A stretch of DNA of 64,000 bases from Lacunisphaera limnophila (lineage in GTDB: Bacteria; Verrucomicrobiota; Verrucomicrobiia; Opitutales; Opitutaceae), in assembly GCF_001746835.1 (NCBI RefSeq), contig NZ_CP016094.1, forward strand, positions 744,001-808,000, given 5' to 3'. Positions 9,674 through 21,616 of this stretch are shown here, piece by piece. Every line of letters begins with the position of its first letter. Position 1 is the first letter of the stretch. The position numbers and the translations under genes are program-made. The notes below the pieces were generated by a model, which was given only the letters and a program-made list of their open reading frames with translations, did not search any database and was not told where the DNA came from.

Positions 9674-10324
9674 TCAGGGCTTCACCACCTTCACCGCCCG
9701 CCGGCGCGGAAACAGCGTGGTGCAGATCCCGCAGACCGTGCCATCGCAGCCGCGCGCCGTGCAGTGCTCGCGGCCGTAGAAGATGATCCGCAGGTGCAGC
9801 GCGTTCCAGTGCGCCTCGGGAAAACATTTTTTCAGGTCGCGCTCCGTCTGCTCGACGCTGCGGCCTGAGCTCAGCTTCCAGCGCTGCGCCAGGCGGTGGA
9901 TGTGCGTGTCCACCGGAAAGGCTGGCACGCCCCACACCTGGCTCATGACGACCGACGCCGTTTTGTGCCCCACCCCGGGCAGCGCCTCCAGTTCCGCGAA
10001 GGTCCGCGGCACCGCCCCACCGTGCCGCTCCACCAGCAGCCGTGAGAGCCCGTGGACGGCCCGCGCCTTCTGCGGCGACAACCCGCACGGCCGGATCACC
10101 GCCTGGATCTCCGGCACCGGCACCTTGGCCATGGCGGCCGGATGGTCCGCCAGGGCCCAGAGGTGCGGCGTCACTTCGTTCACGCGCTTGTCCGTGCACT
10201 GGGCCGAGAGAACCACGGCCACCAGCAGCGTGTACGGATCCCGGTGATCGAGCGGGATCGGCGTCGCCGGGTAAAGCTCCGCCAGCCGGCGATCGACGTA
10301 AGCGGCGCGCTCGGCCCGCGTCAT
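9674..10324 (-). CDS. nth: Endonuclease III, DNA glycosylase/AP lyase
   Basis: A 216-residue HhH-GPD base-excision repair enzyme that removes oxidised pyrimidines and nicks the AP site. The start is the ATG at 10324, which overlaps the TGA of the upstream GH5 gene (ATGA), so the two are translationally coupled; longer in-frame extensions have no family similarity. The helix-hairpin-helix motif LPGVGHKTA holds the catalytic Lys121, and Asp139 in FPVDTHIHR is the second catalytic residue. The C-terminal iron-sulfur loop is unusual: cysteines lie at 188, 193, 198 and 201 (C-X4-C-X4-C-X2-C) rather than the classical C-X6-C-X2-C-X5-C, and no cysteine follows the C-X2-C pair. Whether the cluster still forms cannot be read from sequence. 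The enzyme core is otherwise intact. Confidence 0.92.
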   Translation of the reverse strand: MTRAERAAYVDRRLAELYPATPIPLDHRDPYTLLVAVVLSAQCTDKRVNEVTPHLWALADHPAAMAKVPVPEIQAVIRPCGLSPQKARAVHGLSRLLVERHGGAVPRTFAELEALPGVGHKTASVVMSQVWGVPAFPVDTHIHRLAQRWKLSSGRSVEQTERDLKKCFPEAHWNALHLRIIFYGREHCTARGCDGTVCGICTTLFPRRRAVKVVKP

Positions 10325-11508
10325 TTCCGAGCGCCGGCCAGCAGCGCGTCGAGCAGCGGCTGGTCGGGTTGCCAGGTCGTCTGCTTCGGCCCGTGCCACT
10401 CGTAGACGCCGAAGTCGCCCTTGTACTCCCAGTTGGCCCAGGCCATGCCGCTGGCCTCCATCACCCCGACGATGTCGCGGTAGTAAGCCAGCCGGTCGGC
10501 GCGCGGCACGGTCGGCAGGCAGCCGAACTCGCCGCAATAAAGCTGCAAACCCAGCTCCCGCGCCCGGCGAATGGCCGGTTCAAATTCCTGGGCGAGGCGG
10601 GCCGGACCCCAGTCATCGCGGGCCGTCGCGATCAAATCGGTGAACTCCCCCTGCTTGTTCATGGCCTGAAGCACCGCGAACTGCTCCGGCGTCACCACCG
10701 GGCCGGGGTACTGCACGGGACCGGTGTAGGCCTTCGTCGGCACCCACGCGGCCGTGTAGTGGGTGAACAGGAACGGGGAATACGTGTGCGTGCTGAGGAT
10801 GATGTTCCGGTCCCCGGCTGGCACCTGGAGGAAGGGCAGGGTCGACGGGATCTGCCAGCGGTTGGAACCGATGATGAGCACCCGGTCCGGCTCGAGCGCG
10901 CGGATCGCCGCGTGCGCGGCCGCCACGAGGCGGTTCCAGTCCTGATGATCGTCCGCCACGGGCTCGTTCATGATCTCATAGGCCACCGCGCTGACTGGCT
11001 GGTCGCGCAGCTGCGCCGAGAGCTGGCGCCAGAGCCCAAGGAAGGCCGCCTGCGCCTTGGGGTCGGTGAACAGCGTGTTATGTCCGCCCTCGTTGGCCGC
11101 GTTGAAATGGTGCGTGCGGACTGTGTGCAGGTCCACGATCACGCGCAGGTGTTGCGCCCGGGCCCAGCCGATCGCCTGGCGCATCAGCGCGAAGGCCTCG
11201 GCGTTCTGCGTCCCGTCCTCGTGCCACAGCTCCTTCTCGTCAATCGGCAGCCGCACGTGGTCGAAACCCGCCTGCGCAATGAAGCGGAAATCCGCCTCCG
11301 TGATCCACTGCGACCGGGGCTGCCAGCCGAAATCCTGCGACAGCCAGTGGCTGAGATTCGTGCCCCGGCGGATGACAAAGCCGGCGGGATTGGCGGGAAC
11401 GGCGGGATTGGCGGGAACGGCGGGGATCGCAGGGGCGGCGGGGGCGAGGGCCGGCAACAGGGCCAGCACGACCAGACACAAGGATGACAAGCCAGGGGTT
11501 AGCTTCAT
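10321..11508 (-). CDS. Glycoside hydrolase family 5 (cellulase-like), secreted
   Basis: A 395-residue secreted beta-glycosidase. A signal peptide (MKLTPGLSSLCLVVLALLPA) is followed by a short Pro/Ala repeat (AIPAVPANPAVPANPA) built from a tandem DNA repeat near 11388-11425. The TIM-barrel shows family 5 landmarks: GTNLSHWL near residue 49, HVRLPID near 84, VIVDLHT near 123, the acid/base Glu182 in IMNEP and the nucleophile Glu327 in YCGEFG. Family members cut beta-1,4-glucans, mannans or related polymers; exact specificity cannot be called. The gene overlaps nth downstream by four bases, an odd pairing of a secreted glycosidase with a DNA repair enzyme. It is divergent from gcvP with a 166-base shared promoter region containing a small hairpin at 11544-11559. 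Confidence 0.9.
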   Translation of the reverse strand: MKLTPGLSSLCLVVLALLPALAPAAPAIPAVPANPAVPANPAGFVIRRGTNLSHWLSQDFGWQPRSQWITEADFRFIAQAGFDHVRLPIDEKELWHEDGTQNAEAFALMRQAIGWARAQHLRVIVDLHTVRTHHFNAANEGGHNTLFTDPKAQAAFLGLWRQLSAQLRDQPVSAVAYEIMNEPVADDHQDWNRLVAAAHAAIRALEPDRVLIIGSNRWQIPSTLPFLQVPAGDRNIILSTHTYSPFLFTHYTAAWVPTKAYTGPVQYPGPVVTPEQFAVLQAMNKQGEFTDLIATARDDWGPARLAQEFEPAIRRARELGLQLYCGEFGCLPTVPRADRLAYYRDIVGVMEASGMAWANWEYKGDFGVYEWHGPKQTTWQPDQPLLDALLAGARK

Positions 11509-11674
11509 GGCGGCAGGCTACCCGCTTCCGACAGCAACGCAACGGTGGAGCCCTCCACCGGCCGGCGCGACGACGGGTATAACCGGACAAACCAAGGCCA
11601 AGAACCCCGGGTAATGGGCGCGTTGCGGGACAAAACTCAGTTGCGCGACCACCGCCCCCGCCTAAGGTCCGCCC

Positions 11675-14569
<2,895 letters not shown>

Positions 14570-14599
14570 ACCGGGCCGCGCGGAGCGTTTGTCCAGGAC

Positions 14600-15622
14600 A
14601 TGCACCGGGTCCACCTTGCCGCCGTGCCCGAGGTCGAGCAGCGCTCGCCCGGCGGCAAATTCCAATCCTGGTGCCGGAACCTCTCGCTGGCGCTGGGCGG
14701 TTTGCGCCACGCCGGCACCTGGGGCGGCGGCCATCCCTTCGACCTGCAGATCCGCCGCATCCCGCCCGGCGCGTCGGTCTGCCCGTTTCACGCTCACTTC
14801 GCGCAGTGGGAACTGTTCGTCGTCCTGCGCGGCACCGCCACCGTCCGCGCCGGTCCCGAGACCCACACCGCGGCCGCGGGTGAAGTCTTCATCCACCCGC
14901 CCGGCGAGCCGCACCAGCTGGGCAACCCCGGTCCGGAAGATCTCGAGGTGCTGATCATCACCGACAACCCGCCGTGGGACGCCTTTCACTATCCCGACTC
15001 GAACAAGTGGGGTCTGCGTCCACTCGGGAAATATTTCCGCCTCACCGAGACCGACTATTTCGACGGCGAGGAAGCGCCGACACCGGACGCCCCGCCCTAT
15101 CAGCCGGTGCCCGCGCCCCCCGGCCCGGCGCTGGCGCCCTTCGCCTCCCGCAAGCTCCACCCCGATGCGTTGCCGTGGGTCCCGTGGGCCTCGCCGATGG
15201 GCAAATTCCGCGGCACCGGCAAGTCGCTCTCGATCGCGCTCGGGGCCCAGCCCAACACGCCCACCGGTCTCGGCGGCCACCCCTTCGACCTCGAGCTTGG
15301 CAAACTTGCGCCGGGTGAATGCGGCTGTCCGTTCCATGTCCACGCCGCGCAATGGGAGTGTTTTCTTTTCCTGAGCGGCGCCGGTACCGTGCGCACCGCG
15401 GCGGGCCTCACCCCCGTGGGCGCCGGCGATGTCGTGCTGCATCCCCCGGGCGAGGCCCACCAGCTCACCAACACCGGGACCTCGGACCTGCTTTATTACC
15501 TCGTGGCCGACAATCCGCCGCTCGACATCTGCCATTACCCCGACTCCGGCAAATGGAACCACTCGTCGCCGCGGAAAATCTTCCGGGCCACGGACGCGGA
15601 ATACTGGGACGGCGAGGAGTGA
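14600..15622 (+). CDS. Bicupin, tandemly duplicated cupin domains
   Basis: A 340-residue protein made of two homologous cupin halves. Half 1 (about residues 1-155) contains CPFHAHFAQWELFVVLRG and HPPGEPHQLGN; half 2 (about 185-340) contains CPFHVHAAQWECFLFLSG and HPPGEAHQLTN. Each half therefore keeps the two histidines and glutamate of cupin motif 1 and the histidine of motif 2 that bind a divalent metal. Both halves end with the same signature (HYPDSNKW / HYPDSGKW, then YFDGEE / YWDGEE), so the duplication is recent or strongly constrained. No signal peptide is visible. The function is unknown: family members include sugar isomerases, dioxygenases and sensors. It follows gcvP by 30 bases and may share its transcript. 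Confidence 0.85.
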   Translation: MHRVHLAAVPEVEQRSPGGKFQSWCRNLSLALGGLRHAGTWGGGHPFDLQIRRIPPGASVCPFHAHFAQWELFVVLRGTATVRAGPETHTAAAGEVFIHPPGEPHQLGNPGPEDLEVLIITDNPPWDAFHYPDSNKWGLRPLGKYFRLTETDYFDGEEAPTPDAPPYQPVPAPPGPALAPFASRKLHPDALPWVPWASPMGKFRGTGKSLSIALGAQPNTPTGLGGHPFDLELGKLAPGECGCPFHVHAAQWECFLFLSGAGTVRTAAGLTPVGAGDVVLHPPGEAHQLTNTGTSDLLYYLVADNPPLDICHYPDSGKWNHSSPRKIFRATDAEYWDGEE

Positions 15623-15715
15623 GCCCACTAGCCAGCTGAAGCCACGGCGCCCTCGCCGTGGATCCCAGGATCCGCGGCGGCCGGTCGCACCCGGCGGGCT
15701 GCCCCGCGGCCCGGG

Positions 15716-17659
15716 TCAGCCGGCGCTGGTCCGACGGGCGGCACGGTAGAGCAGCCCGATCCCGCCGGCGAAGAGCAGCACCCCGATCCATTTCGCCGGG
15801 TGTTCGAAATCCGGGCCGACGACGGCCAGCGGCGCATCGCTGCCGGTGAGCGCAACCACGCCGGCAAACGCCACCCCGAGCAGGCTCTCGCCCACGATCA
15901 GGCCGGTCGCGGCGAGGACGCCCATCCGCTTGGCGAATTCGGGACTCGCCTGCCGGTCCGCCCAGCGGTCGTAGAGCCAGCCGAGCAGCGCCCCGATGGG
16001 GATGAGGAGCGTCAGCGCCATCGGCAGGTAAATGCCCATGCCCACGCACAGCGGCGGCAGGCGCAGCTTCCGGCCCGCCCGCAGCGCCTCGTCGACCCCG
16101 ATGAGGGCCACACCGAGCACCGCGCCCCAGCCGATCAGGCTCCACTGGATGTCGCCACCGAGGACCCCCTTGGCCAGCGACGAGATGAGCGCGGCCTGCG
16201 GGGCGGCGAGGGCGTTGTCCCCCGCCCCGGGCGCCCCGGCAAAACCGAAGGCCTTGTTGAGCAGGTCCAGCACGGGCGGGATCACGAGCGAACCGAAGAT
16301 CACGCCGTAGATCAGCGCGAGCTGCTGCCGCCAGGGCGTCGCCCCGACGAGCTGGCCGGTCTTCAGGTCCTGCAGGTTGTCGTTGGAGATCGTGGCGATG
16401 GAAAAAACGATGCCGGTGGTGAACAGCGCGTAGGCCACCAGGGCCTTCGTCTGCTCGGGGTCGCCGCCGTGCCCGTACACCAGGACCAGCAGCACCGAGG
16501 CGCCGAGGACGGCGAGGATGCCGACGCCGGACACCGGGCTGTTCGAGGCGCCGATCAGGCCGGCCATGTAACCGCACACGCAGGCGATGATGGCGCCGAT
16601 GACGACGACATAGACCAGGCTCCCGATGATCGTGGGCCCGATGCCCGCCGCGAGCACCGTGCCCGAGCTGAAATACCAGAGCAGGCCCGCAATGGGCAGG
16701 AGGAGCGCCACGATGGTGCCGCCCACGATGCCGATGGGGATATCGCGCTCGGTCAACGGCAGCTCCGTGCCGGCCTGGCGGGCCTGCGAAGCCGCCAACG
16801 CCGCCCGGATGCCCTTGATGATCGGACCGATGATCCGGAAGAGGCTCCACAGCGCCGCGACCGCGATGACGCCCGCGCCGATGAAGCGCACCTCGCTGCG
16901 GAAGGTCGCGTTCACGACCCCCGCGACGTTATCCCCCACCTCGCCCCAGGTGAGCAGCGGCACCAAGCCGGCCCAGGCGATCAGCATGCCGACAAACATC
17001 GCGACGCCGACCGACACCCCCACGAGGTGGCCAACGCCGATGAGGGCCATGGCCAGGCTGGTCGAGGCCGCGGTCGCCCCGGCCCCGACTCGGAAGGGCA
17101 CGGCCAGGGCCTCGGCCGCCACCTTAAGGTAGGTGAGCAGCTGGTAACCCGCCGCGACGAGCGAGCCGACCACGATCATCCGCAGACCCTTGGCATTCTC
17201 CGCCGAGCCCGCGGAGGAACCGAAGCCGACCTTCAGCACCTCGCCCGCGGCGACGCCCTCGGGATAAGGCAGGTCGGAACCCGTCACCAGCGCGCGCCGC
17301 AATGGCACGGAAAACATGACCCCCAGGATGCCGCCGAGCGCGCAGACCGCCGCCGTCACCCAATAAGGAAAACCCTGCCACCAGCCGACCATCACCAGAC
17401 CGGGGAGCACGAAGATGATGGCGGACAGCGTGCCCGCCGCGGAGGCGATCGTCTGGACGATGTTGTTCTCGAGGATGTTCGAGTTCCCGAGCAGCCGCAG
17501 CAACGCCATCGAGATGACCGCCGCCGGGATCGAGGTGGCGAAGGTCAGGCCGACCTTCAACCCGAGATACACATTGGCGGCAGTGAACAGCAGCGTGATG
17601 ACGCCGCCCAGGATGACGCTCCGGACCGTGAGCTCGCGCAGACCTTGGGGATTTTGCAT
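15716..17659 (-). CDS. OPT family oligopeptide transporter
   Basis: An inner-membrane transporter of 647 residues from the ATG at 17659. An upstream in-frame ATG at 17716 adds 19 hydrophilic residues with no family match. Many membrane segments are visible. Family marks include ANVYLGLKVGLTFATSIPAA near the N-terminus, ILENNIVQTIASAAGT, and NDNLQDLKTGQLVGATPWRQQ. Bacterial OPT proteins move peptides or metal chelates by proton symport; the substrate here is unknown. It lies 124 bases downstream of a second, larger OPT gene on the same strand, and the two are likely co-transcribed paralogues. It converges with the bicupin gene; the 93-base gap holds a small hairpin with arms CCACGGCG and CGCCGTGG near 15641-15660. 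Confidence 0.9.
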   Translation of the reverse strand: MQNPQGLRELTVRSVILGGVITLLFTAANVYLGLKVGLTFATSIPAAVISMALLRLLGNSNILENNIVQTIASAAGTLSAIIFVLPGLVMVGWWQGFPYWVTAAVCALGGILGVMFSVPLRRALVTGSDLPYPEGVAAGEVLKVGFGSSAGSAENAKGLRMIVVGSLVAAGYQLLTYLKVAAEALAVPFRVGAGATAASTSLAMALIGVGHLVGVSVGVAMFVGMLIAWAGLVPLLTWGEVGDNVAGVVNATFRSEVRFIGAGVIAVAALWSLFRIIGPIIKGIRAALAASQARQAGTELPLTERDIPIGIVGGTIVALLLPIAGLLWYFSSGTVLAAGIGPTIIGSLVYVVVIGAIIACVCGYMAGLIGASNSPVSGVGILAVLGASVLLVLVYGHGGDPEQTKALVAYALFTTGIVFSIATISNDNLQDLKTGQLVGATPWRQQLALIYGVIFGSLVIPPVLDLLNKAFGFAGAPGAGDNALAAPQAALISSLAKGVLGGDIQWSLIGWGAVLGVALIGVDEALRAGRKLRLPPLCVGMGIYLPMALTLLIPIGALLGWLYDRWADRQASPEFAKRMGVLAATGLIVGESLLGVAFAGVVALTGSDAPLAVVGPDFEHPAKWIGVLLFAGGIGLLYRAARRTSAG

Positions 17660-17782
17660 GGCCCGAACTTGGGCTGGGCACGCCGGGGCATCAAGCCCGG
17701 GATGAGATGAGCTCAACCGGTCTCATCCCGTGGCGCCGATTCCACCCGGACGGCCCTCGTCGGCCCAATCGCCTGGTCCGCC

Positions 17783-20074
17783 TCAGCGCCGGGGCGCCAG
17801 CAGCTTCTCCTTCGCAACAAAGTACAGGAAGCCGCACAGCAGCGCGTACGGGATCAGCGACAGCAGGTCCGCGTGCGGGCCGTTGTAGAAGGGATTGTGC
17901 TCCGTCGCCCACCGGCCCACCGCGGCGTCGAATTCCTCCGTCACGCCGGCCAGAAAGGCGATGATGATGCCGGCGATGGCGCCACCCGCGATGTAGCCCG
18001 AGGCCAGCAACACGCCCGGGCTCTTGTCGCACTCGGCGTTGAAGGTCTCCGGGTCCATGCCGGCGTACACCGGCTTGCGCTTCATCCAGCGGTCCACCAG
18101 CAGGCGGATCATGCCACCGACAAAGATCGGCAGCGACGAAGAGAGCGGCAGATACACGCCGACCGCAAAGGCCAGCGCGGGCACGAACGACATCTGCATC
18201 GTGACCGTGATCATGGCCCCGAAGAGCACGAGCGCCCAGGGCAGCTGTTGGTCGAGGATGCCCTTGATGATGTAGGAGACGAGTGTCGCCTTCGGGGCGT
18301 CGAACTTGCGCACCGTGGTGCCGTCGGGCCGCGTCGTGTGCGTGCCGTTGATGCCGGGATCCACCAGCCAGACGGCAGCACCCTGGTCGTTGACCAGGTA
18401 CTTGCCCGCCGGGCCGCCCACTTCGTCGGTCTTGTGCCAGCTGTAATAGCTCCCCGCGTCATCCCGCGCCTGCGGGCCGTGGAGCGACTCGCGCTTCTCG
18501 AGCCGGGTCACATCAGTCTGGAGCCCCGCGGGTGCGACCTCCGCCACCGGCACGTAGACCACCGCCGAGTCGTTCAAGCGCATCAGGATCGGCCCGAGCA
18601 GCAGGGCCGAGGACAGGGCGCCGATCAGAATGGAATATTGCTGCAGCTTCGGCGTCGCCCCGATGAGGAACCCCGTCTTCAGGTCCTGCGAGGTGGTGCC
18701 GCCGTTCGAGGACGCGATGCAGACGATGCCGCCGATCGACAGCGCCATCACGTAGTACGTCCCGCCCGTCCAGCCGACGACGAGGAAGATCAGGCAGGTG
18801 AACAGCAGCGTCGCCACCGTCATGCCCGAGATGGGGTTGGAGGTGGAGCCGATCTCGCCGGTCAGGCGCGAGGACACCGTCACGAACAAAAATCCGAAGG
18901 CCACGATGAGCAGCGCCCCGAGGAAATTCATGTGCAGCGAGGGCGCGAGCATGATGCCCGCCATCAGCACAAGGATGCCGATGCCGACGAACTTGAGGGA
19001 CAGGTCCCGGTCCGTGCGCGGGGTCTGCTCCTCCGACTTCGCCGCCCCGCCGCGGGCTAGACCGATGTCGTGCATGCCGCCCTTGAGGCCGTGCCAGATG
19101 GTCGGCATCGCCTGCACCAGGCTGATCAGGCCACCGGCCGCGACGCAACCGGCGCCGATGTAAAGGATGTAGGCGCCGCGGATCGCGCTCGGCCCCATCT
19201 CGGAAATCGGGATCGTGCCGGGGGCCAGCGGTCCGAGCAGGCCCTCGCCGAAGAACTTGATGAGCGGGATCAGCACCAGGTACGACAACACGCCACCGGC
19301 CGCCATCAGGCCGCCGATGTAGGGCCCGATGATGTAGCCGACGCCGACCAGCTCCGGCGACACCTCGGCGCTGACGGAACCCGACTTGAGCGGGGCGCCG
19401 AAGACTTTCTCCGGCGCGTCCTTCCAGCCCTTGAAGGCGATGTTCAGGGTCTTGTAGACCAGCCCGATGCCGAAGCCCGTGAAGATCACGCGGGCGCCGG
19501 GCGACTTGCCCAAGCCGGCCGCCTCGGCGGCGGCCATCTCGGCCTTGGCCGAGGGCGAGGCCGCGGCGCGCGACACCTCGTCCACGCCGGCCTTGAGCAC
19601 CGCCGCACAGGCCGTGCCCTCGGGGTATTTCAACACGCCGTGCTCCTTCACGATCAGGGCACGGCGCAACGGGATCATCATCAGGATGCCCAGCAACCCG
19701 CCAAGGACCGCCACCAGCATCACGCGCGTCAGCTCCAGGTCGAAGCCGAGGATCAAAATCGCCGGCATCGTCACGCCCACGCCGAACGCGATGGATTCGC
19801 CCGCCGAGCCGCCGGTCTGCGTGATGTTGTTCTCCAGGATCGTGGCGTCGCGGCCGCCGGCCTTCGACCAGGCGCGGAACAGCGCGAGGGAAATGACCGC
19901 CACCGGGATCGAGGCGCTCACCGTGATGCCGACCTTCAGCACCAGGTAGAGCGACGAGGCGCCGAAGATGATGCCCAGCAGCGCCCCGGTCAGGACGGCG
20001 CGGAAGGTGAATTCAGGAATCTTGGCCGAGTCCGGGATGAACGGCTCGAATTTGGAGGAGGGCTCGGCGGGCAT
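17783..20074 (-). CDS. OPT family oligopeptide transporter with extra soluble loop
   Basis: A 763-residue OPT transporter from the ATG at 20074 (MPAEPSSKFEPF); an ATG at 20113 is less likely. Family marks include SSLYLVLKVGITVSASIPVA, ILENNITQTGGSAGES and SQDLKTGFLIGATPKLQQ. It is larger than its neighbour mainly because of a hydrophilic segment of roughly 80 residues (about 525-605, containing RDDAGSYYSWHKTDEVGG and INGTHTTRPDGT) between two membrane helices, which must form a soluble extramembrane domain. The rest aligns in outline with the downstream OPT gene, suggesting an ancestral duplication. The transport substrate is unknown. The promoter probably lies in the 127 bases before it. Confidence 0.9.
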   Translation of the reverse strand: MPAEPSSKFEPFIPDSAKIPEFTFRAVLTGALLGIIFGASSLYLVLKVGITVSASIPVAVISLALFRAWSKAGGRDATILENNITQTGGSAGESIAFGVGVTMPAILILGFDLELTRVMLVAVLGGLLGILMMIPLRRALIVKEHGVLKYPEGTACAAVLKAGVDEVSRAAASPSAKAEMAAAEAAGLGKSPGARVIFTGFGIGLVYKTLNIAFKGWKDAPEKVFGAPLKSGSVSAEVSPELVGVGYIIGPYIGGLMAAGGVLSYLVLIPLIKFFGEGLLGPLAPGTIPISEMGPSAIRGAYILYIGAGCVAAGGLISLVQAMPTIWHGLKGGMHDIGLARGGAAKSEEQTPRTDRDLSLKFVGIGILVLMAGIMLAPSLHMNFLGALLIVAFGFLFVTVSSRLTGEIGSTSNPISGMTVATLLFTCLIFLVVGWTGGTYYVMALSIGGIVCIASSNGGTTSQDLKTGFLIGATPKLQQYSILIGALSSALLLGPILMRLNDSAVVYVPVAEVAPAGLQTDVTRLEKRESLHGPQARDDAGSYYSWHKTDEVGGPAGKYLVNDQGAAVWLVDPGINGTHTTRPDGTTVRKFDAPKATLVSYIIKGILDQQLPWALVLFGAMITVTMQMSFVPALAFAVGVYLPLSSSLPIFVGGMIRLLVDRWMKRKPVYAGMDPETFNAECDKSPGVLLASGYIAGGAIAGIIIAFLAGVTEEFDAAVGRWATEHNPFYNGPHADLLSLIPYALLCGFLYFVAKEKLLAPRR

Positions 20075-20201
20075 CAGGTGGTGTTTCGCGCACGCTAGCC
20101 CGCCGTATGACACGGGGGCAACCGCGAATCCGTAATTGTGAACTGCCCCTTATGTTTGGTGGGCGGTGAGCTTGCTCACGCCACGAACCAGCCGCCGCTC
20201 C

Positions 20202-21167
20202 TCAGCGCTTGCGCGCCTTCGCCTTCAGCTGCGCGTTGCGCTGGGCGATGCGCTGCTTGATCAGCCAGTACAGCATCTCCATGCGCGGCACGGCGGCGCC
20301 GACGGACTTCGCCCGGCGCACGGGCTCACCCCAGATCTCCTCGATCTCCAGGTCACGGCCCTCCTCAAAATCGATCAGGCTGGACGGCCGGTAAGCGGCC
20401 ATCTTGGCGGTGCGCTCGAATTGCAGGTCCACGAACGAACGCGGGATCTCATGGCCGAACTTGGCGGCGGCCTCGACCACCTCCTCCATGATGCGCCGCG
20501 CCAGCAGGCGCAGGCCCTCGTCGGCCAGCAGCACGTCGGTCGTCACGCCGGCCACGATCGCCAGGCCGTTGAAGGGCACGTTCCAGACCAGCTTGTGCCA
20601 GCGCTGGAGTTCCAGATTGTCCTGCGCGGTGCATTTCACGCCGGCCCGCCGCCACAACGCCGCGACCGCGTGGGTCCGCTCGCCGGCGGGCTTGCCGAAC
20701 TTGCCGATCGTCATCAGCCCGGGAAAGGAACAGGCCACCACGCCGGGCGCCGTGCGCACGCAGCCGATGTAGCAGATCGCGCCGATCACGCGGTCGGGGC
20801 CGGCGACTTCCGCCACCGGTTCCTCCACGCCAAGGCCGTTCTGCAGGGTCAGCACGACCGTGTCGGGCTTGAGCAGCGGCGGCAGCACCTGCCGCAGCGC
20901 CTCGTTGGCCGTCGCCTTGGTGGCAATAATCACCAAATCGCACGGCCCGATCTCGGCACTGCTGCCGTAGATGTGCACCTTCCGCGCCGTGATGCGCTCC
21001 GTCGGCGTTTTCACCTTCAGACCCTGCGCCGTGAGGGCGGCCCGGCCGCTACGGGCGAGAATATGGACATCCTCGCCGGCCTTCACCAGGCGCGCGCCGT
21101 AATAGCAGCCGAGGGCTCCGGCGCCGATGATCGCAATGCGGGGGGTTTCGGGGAAAGAGGCGCTCAC
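20202..21167 (-). CDS. panE: 2-dehydropantoate 2-reductase
   Basis: A 321-residue ApbA/PanE-family enzyme that reduces ketopantoate to pantoate with NADPH on the route to pantothenate and coenzyme A. The Rossmann motif IAIIGAGALGCYYGARL is at residue 11. KATAN with the catalytic-type lysine near residue 84, LTLQNGLGVEE near 126 and the helical C-terminal domain (KLVWNVPFNGLAIV) fit the family. The start is a GTG at 21167, preceded by GAGGTGTT; no ATG lies upstream of the Rossmann motif in frame. The basic C-terminal tail KAKARKR is short. panC, the next enzyme of the pathway, lies 450 bases upstream on the same strand, which supports the assignment. Confidence 0.9.
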   Translation of the reverse strand: MSASFPETPRIAIIGAGALGCYYGARLVKAGEDVHILARSGRAALTAQGLKVKTPTERITARKVHIYGSSAEIGPCDLVIIATKATANEALRQVLPPLLKPDTVVLTLQNGLGVEEPVAEVAGPDRVIGAICYIGCVRTAPGVVACSFPGLMTIGKFGKPAGERTHAVAALWRRAGVKCTAQDNLELQRWHKLVWNVPFNGLAIVAGVTTDVLLADEGLRLLARRIMEEVVEAAAKFGHEIPRSFVDLQFERTAKMAAYRPSSLIDFEEGRDLEIEEIWGEPVRRAKSVGAAVPRMEMLYWLIKQRIAQRNAQLKAKARKR

Positions 21168-21616
21168 AACACCTCAGTCGTCACAAAGATAGCGCGAAAA
21201 TACAACCCCGCAGTCGCCCGTCGCCCCGGGCGAAAACGCTTTCTTCTTCACAGCCGCGATTCACACGATCGTCACGCCGCCTTTTCGCCGTACCCGGACG
21301 TCTTTTACATCCCTGGGACCTCGGCCCTCATGTTCGCCACCAGGGGAAAATCAGGTCCTTCACCCGCCGCCCGCCGAGGAGTAGTCCCTACCCCGGGCAG
21401 TAGTCAGCTCACTTGTAGACAGTATTTTATGAAATACCCACTCACCCCTCATTAGCCCGTTTCATCCGGCGCCTCCCGCTAGGCAGCAGGGTGCCGCAGA
21501 GGCGGATTCGCCCCGCGCCGCACTCATCCCCAGACTGTTCACAGTTGCCGGCCACCCCGGTTTTCCGAGGGAAGGCCAACACCCGCTGACAAGTTATTCA
21601 CAGCCCCTTTGCCGGG
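21168..21616. other. 449-base intergenic region between panC and panE
   Basis: No convincing reading frame on either strand. It contains an AT-rich patch around 21415-21440 with a small perfect hairpin (GTATTT TATG AAATAC, 21422-21437), and a single TTATTCACA at 21594-21602 that resembles a DnaA box but has no companions. The region probably carries the panE promoter and the 3' end of the panC transcript. Confidence 0.5.

Noticed and set aside
11509-11674. Possible glycine riboswitch before gcvP
   Set aside because: No conserved glycine riboswitch core is visible in the 166 bases; only a small hairpin at 11544-11559.
21594-21602. TTATTCACA resembling a DnaA box
   Set aside because: A single copy without clustering, AT-rich unwinding region or neighbouring dnaA/dnaN genes is not evidence of an origin.
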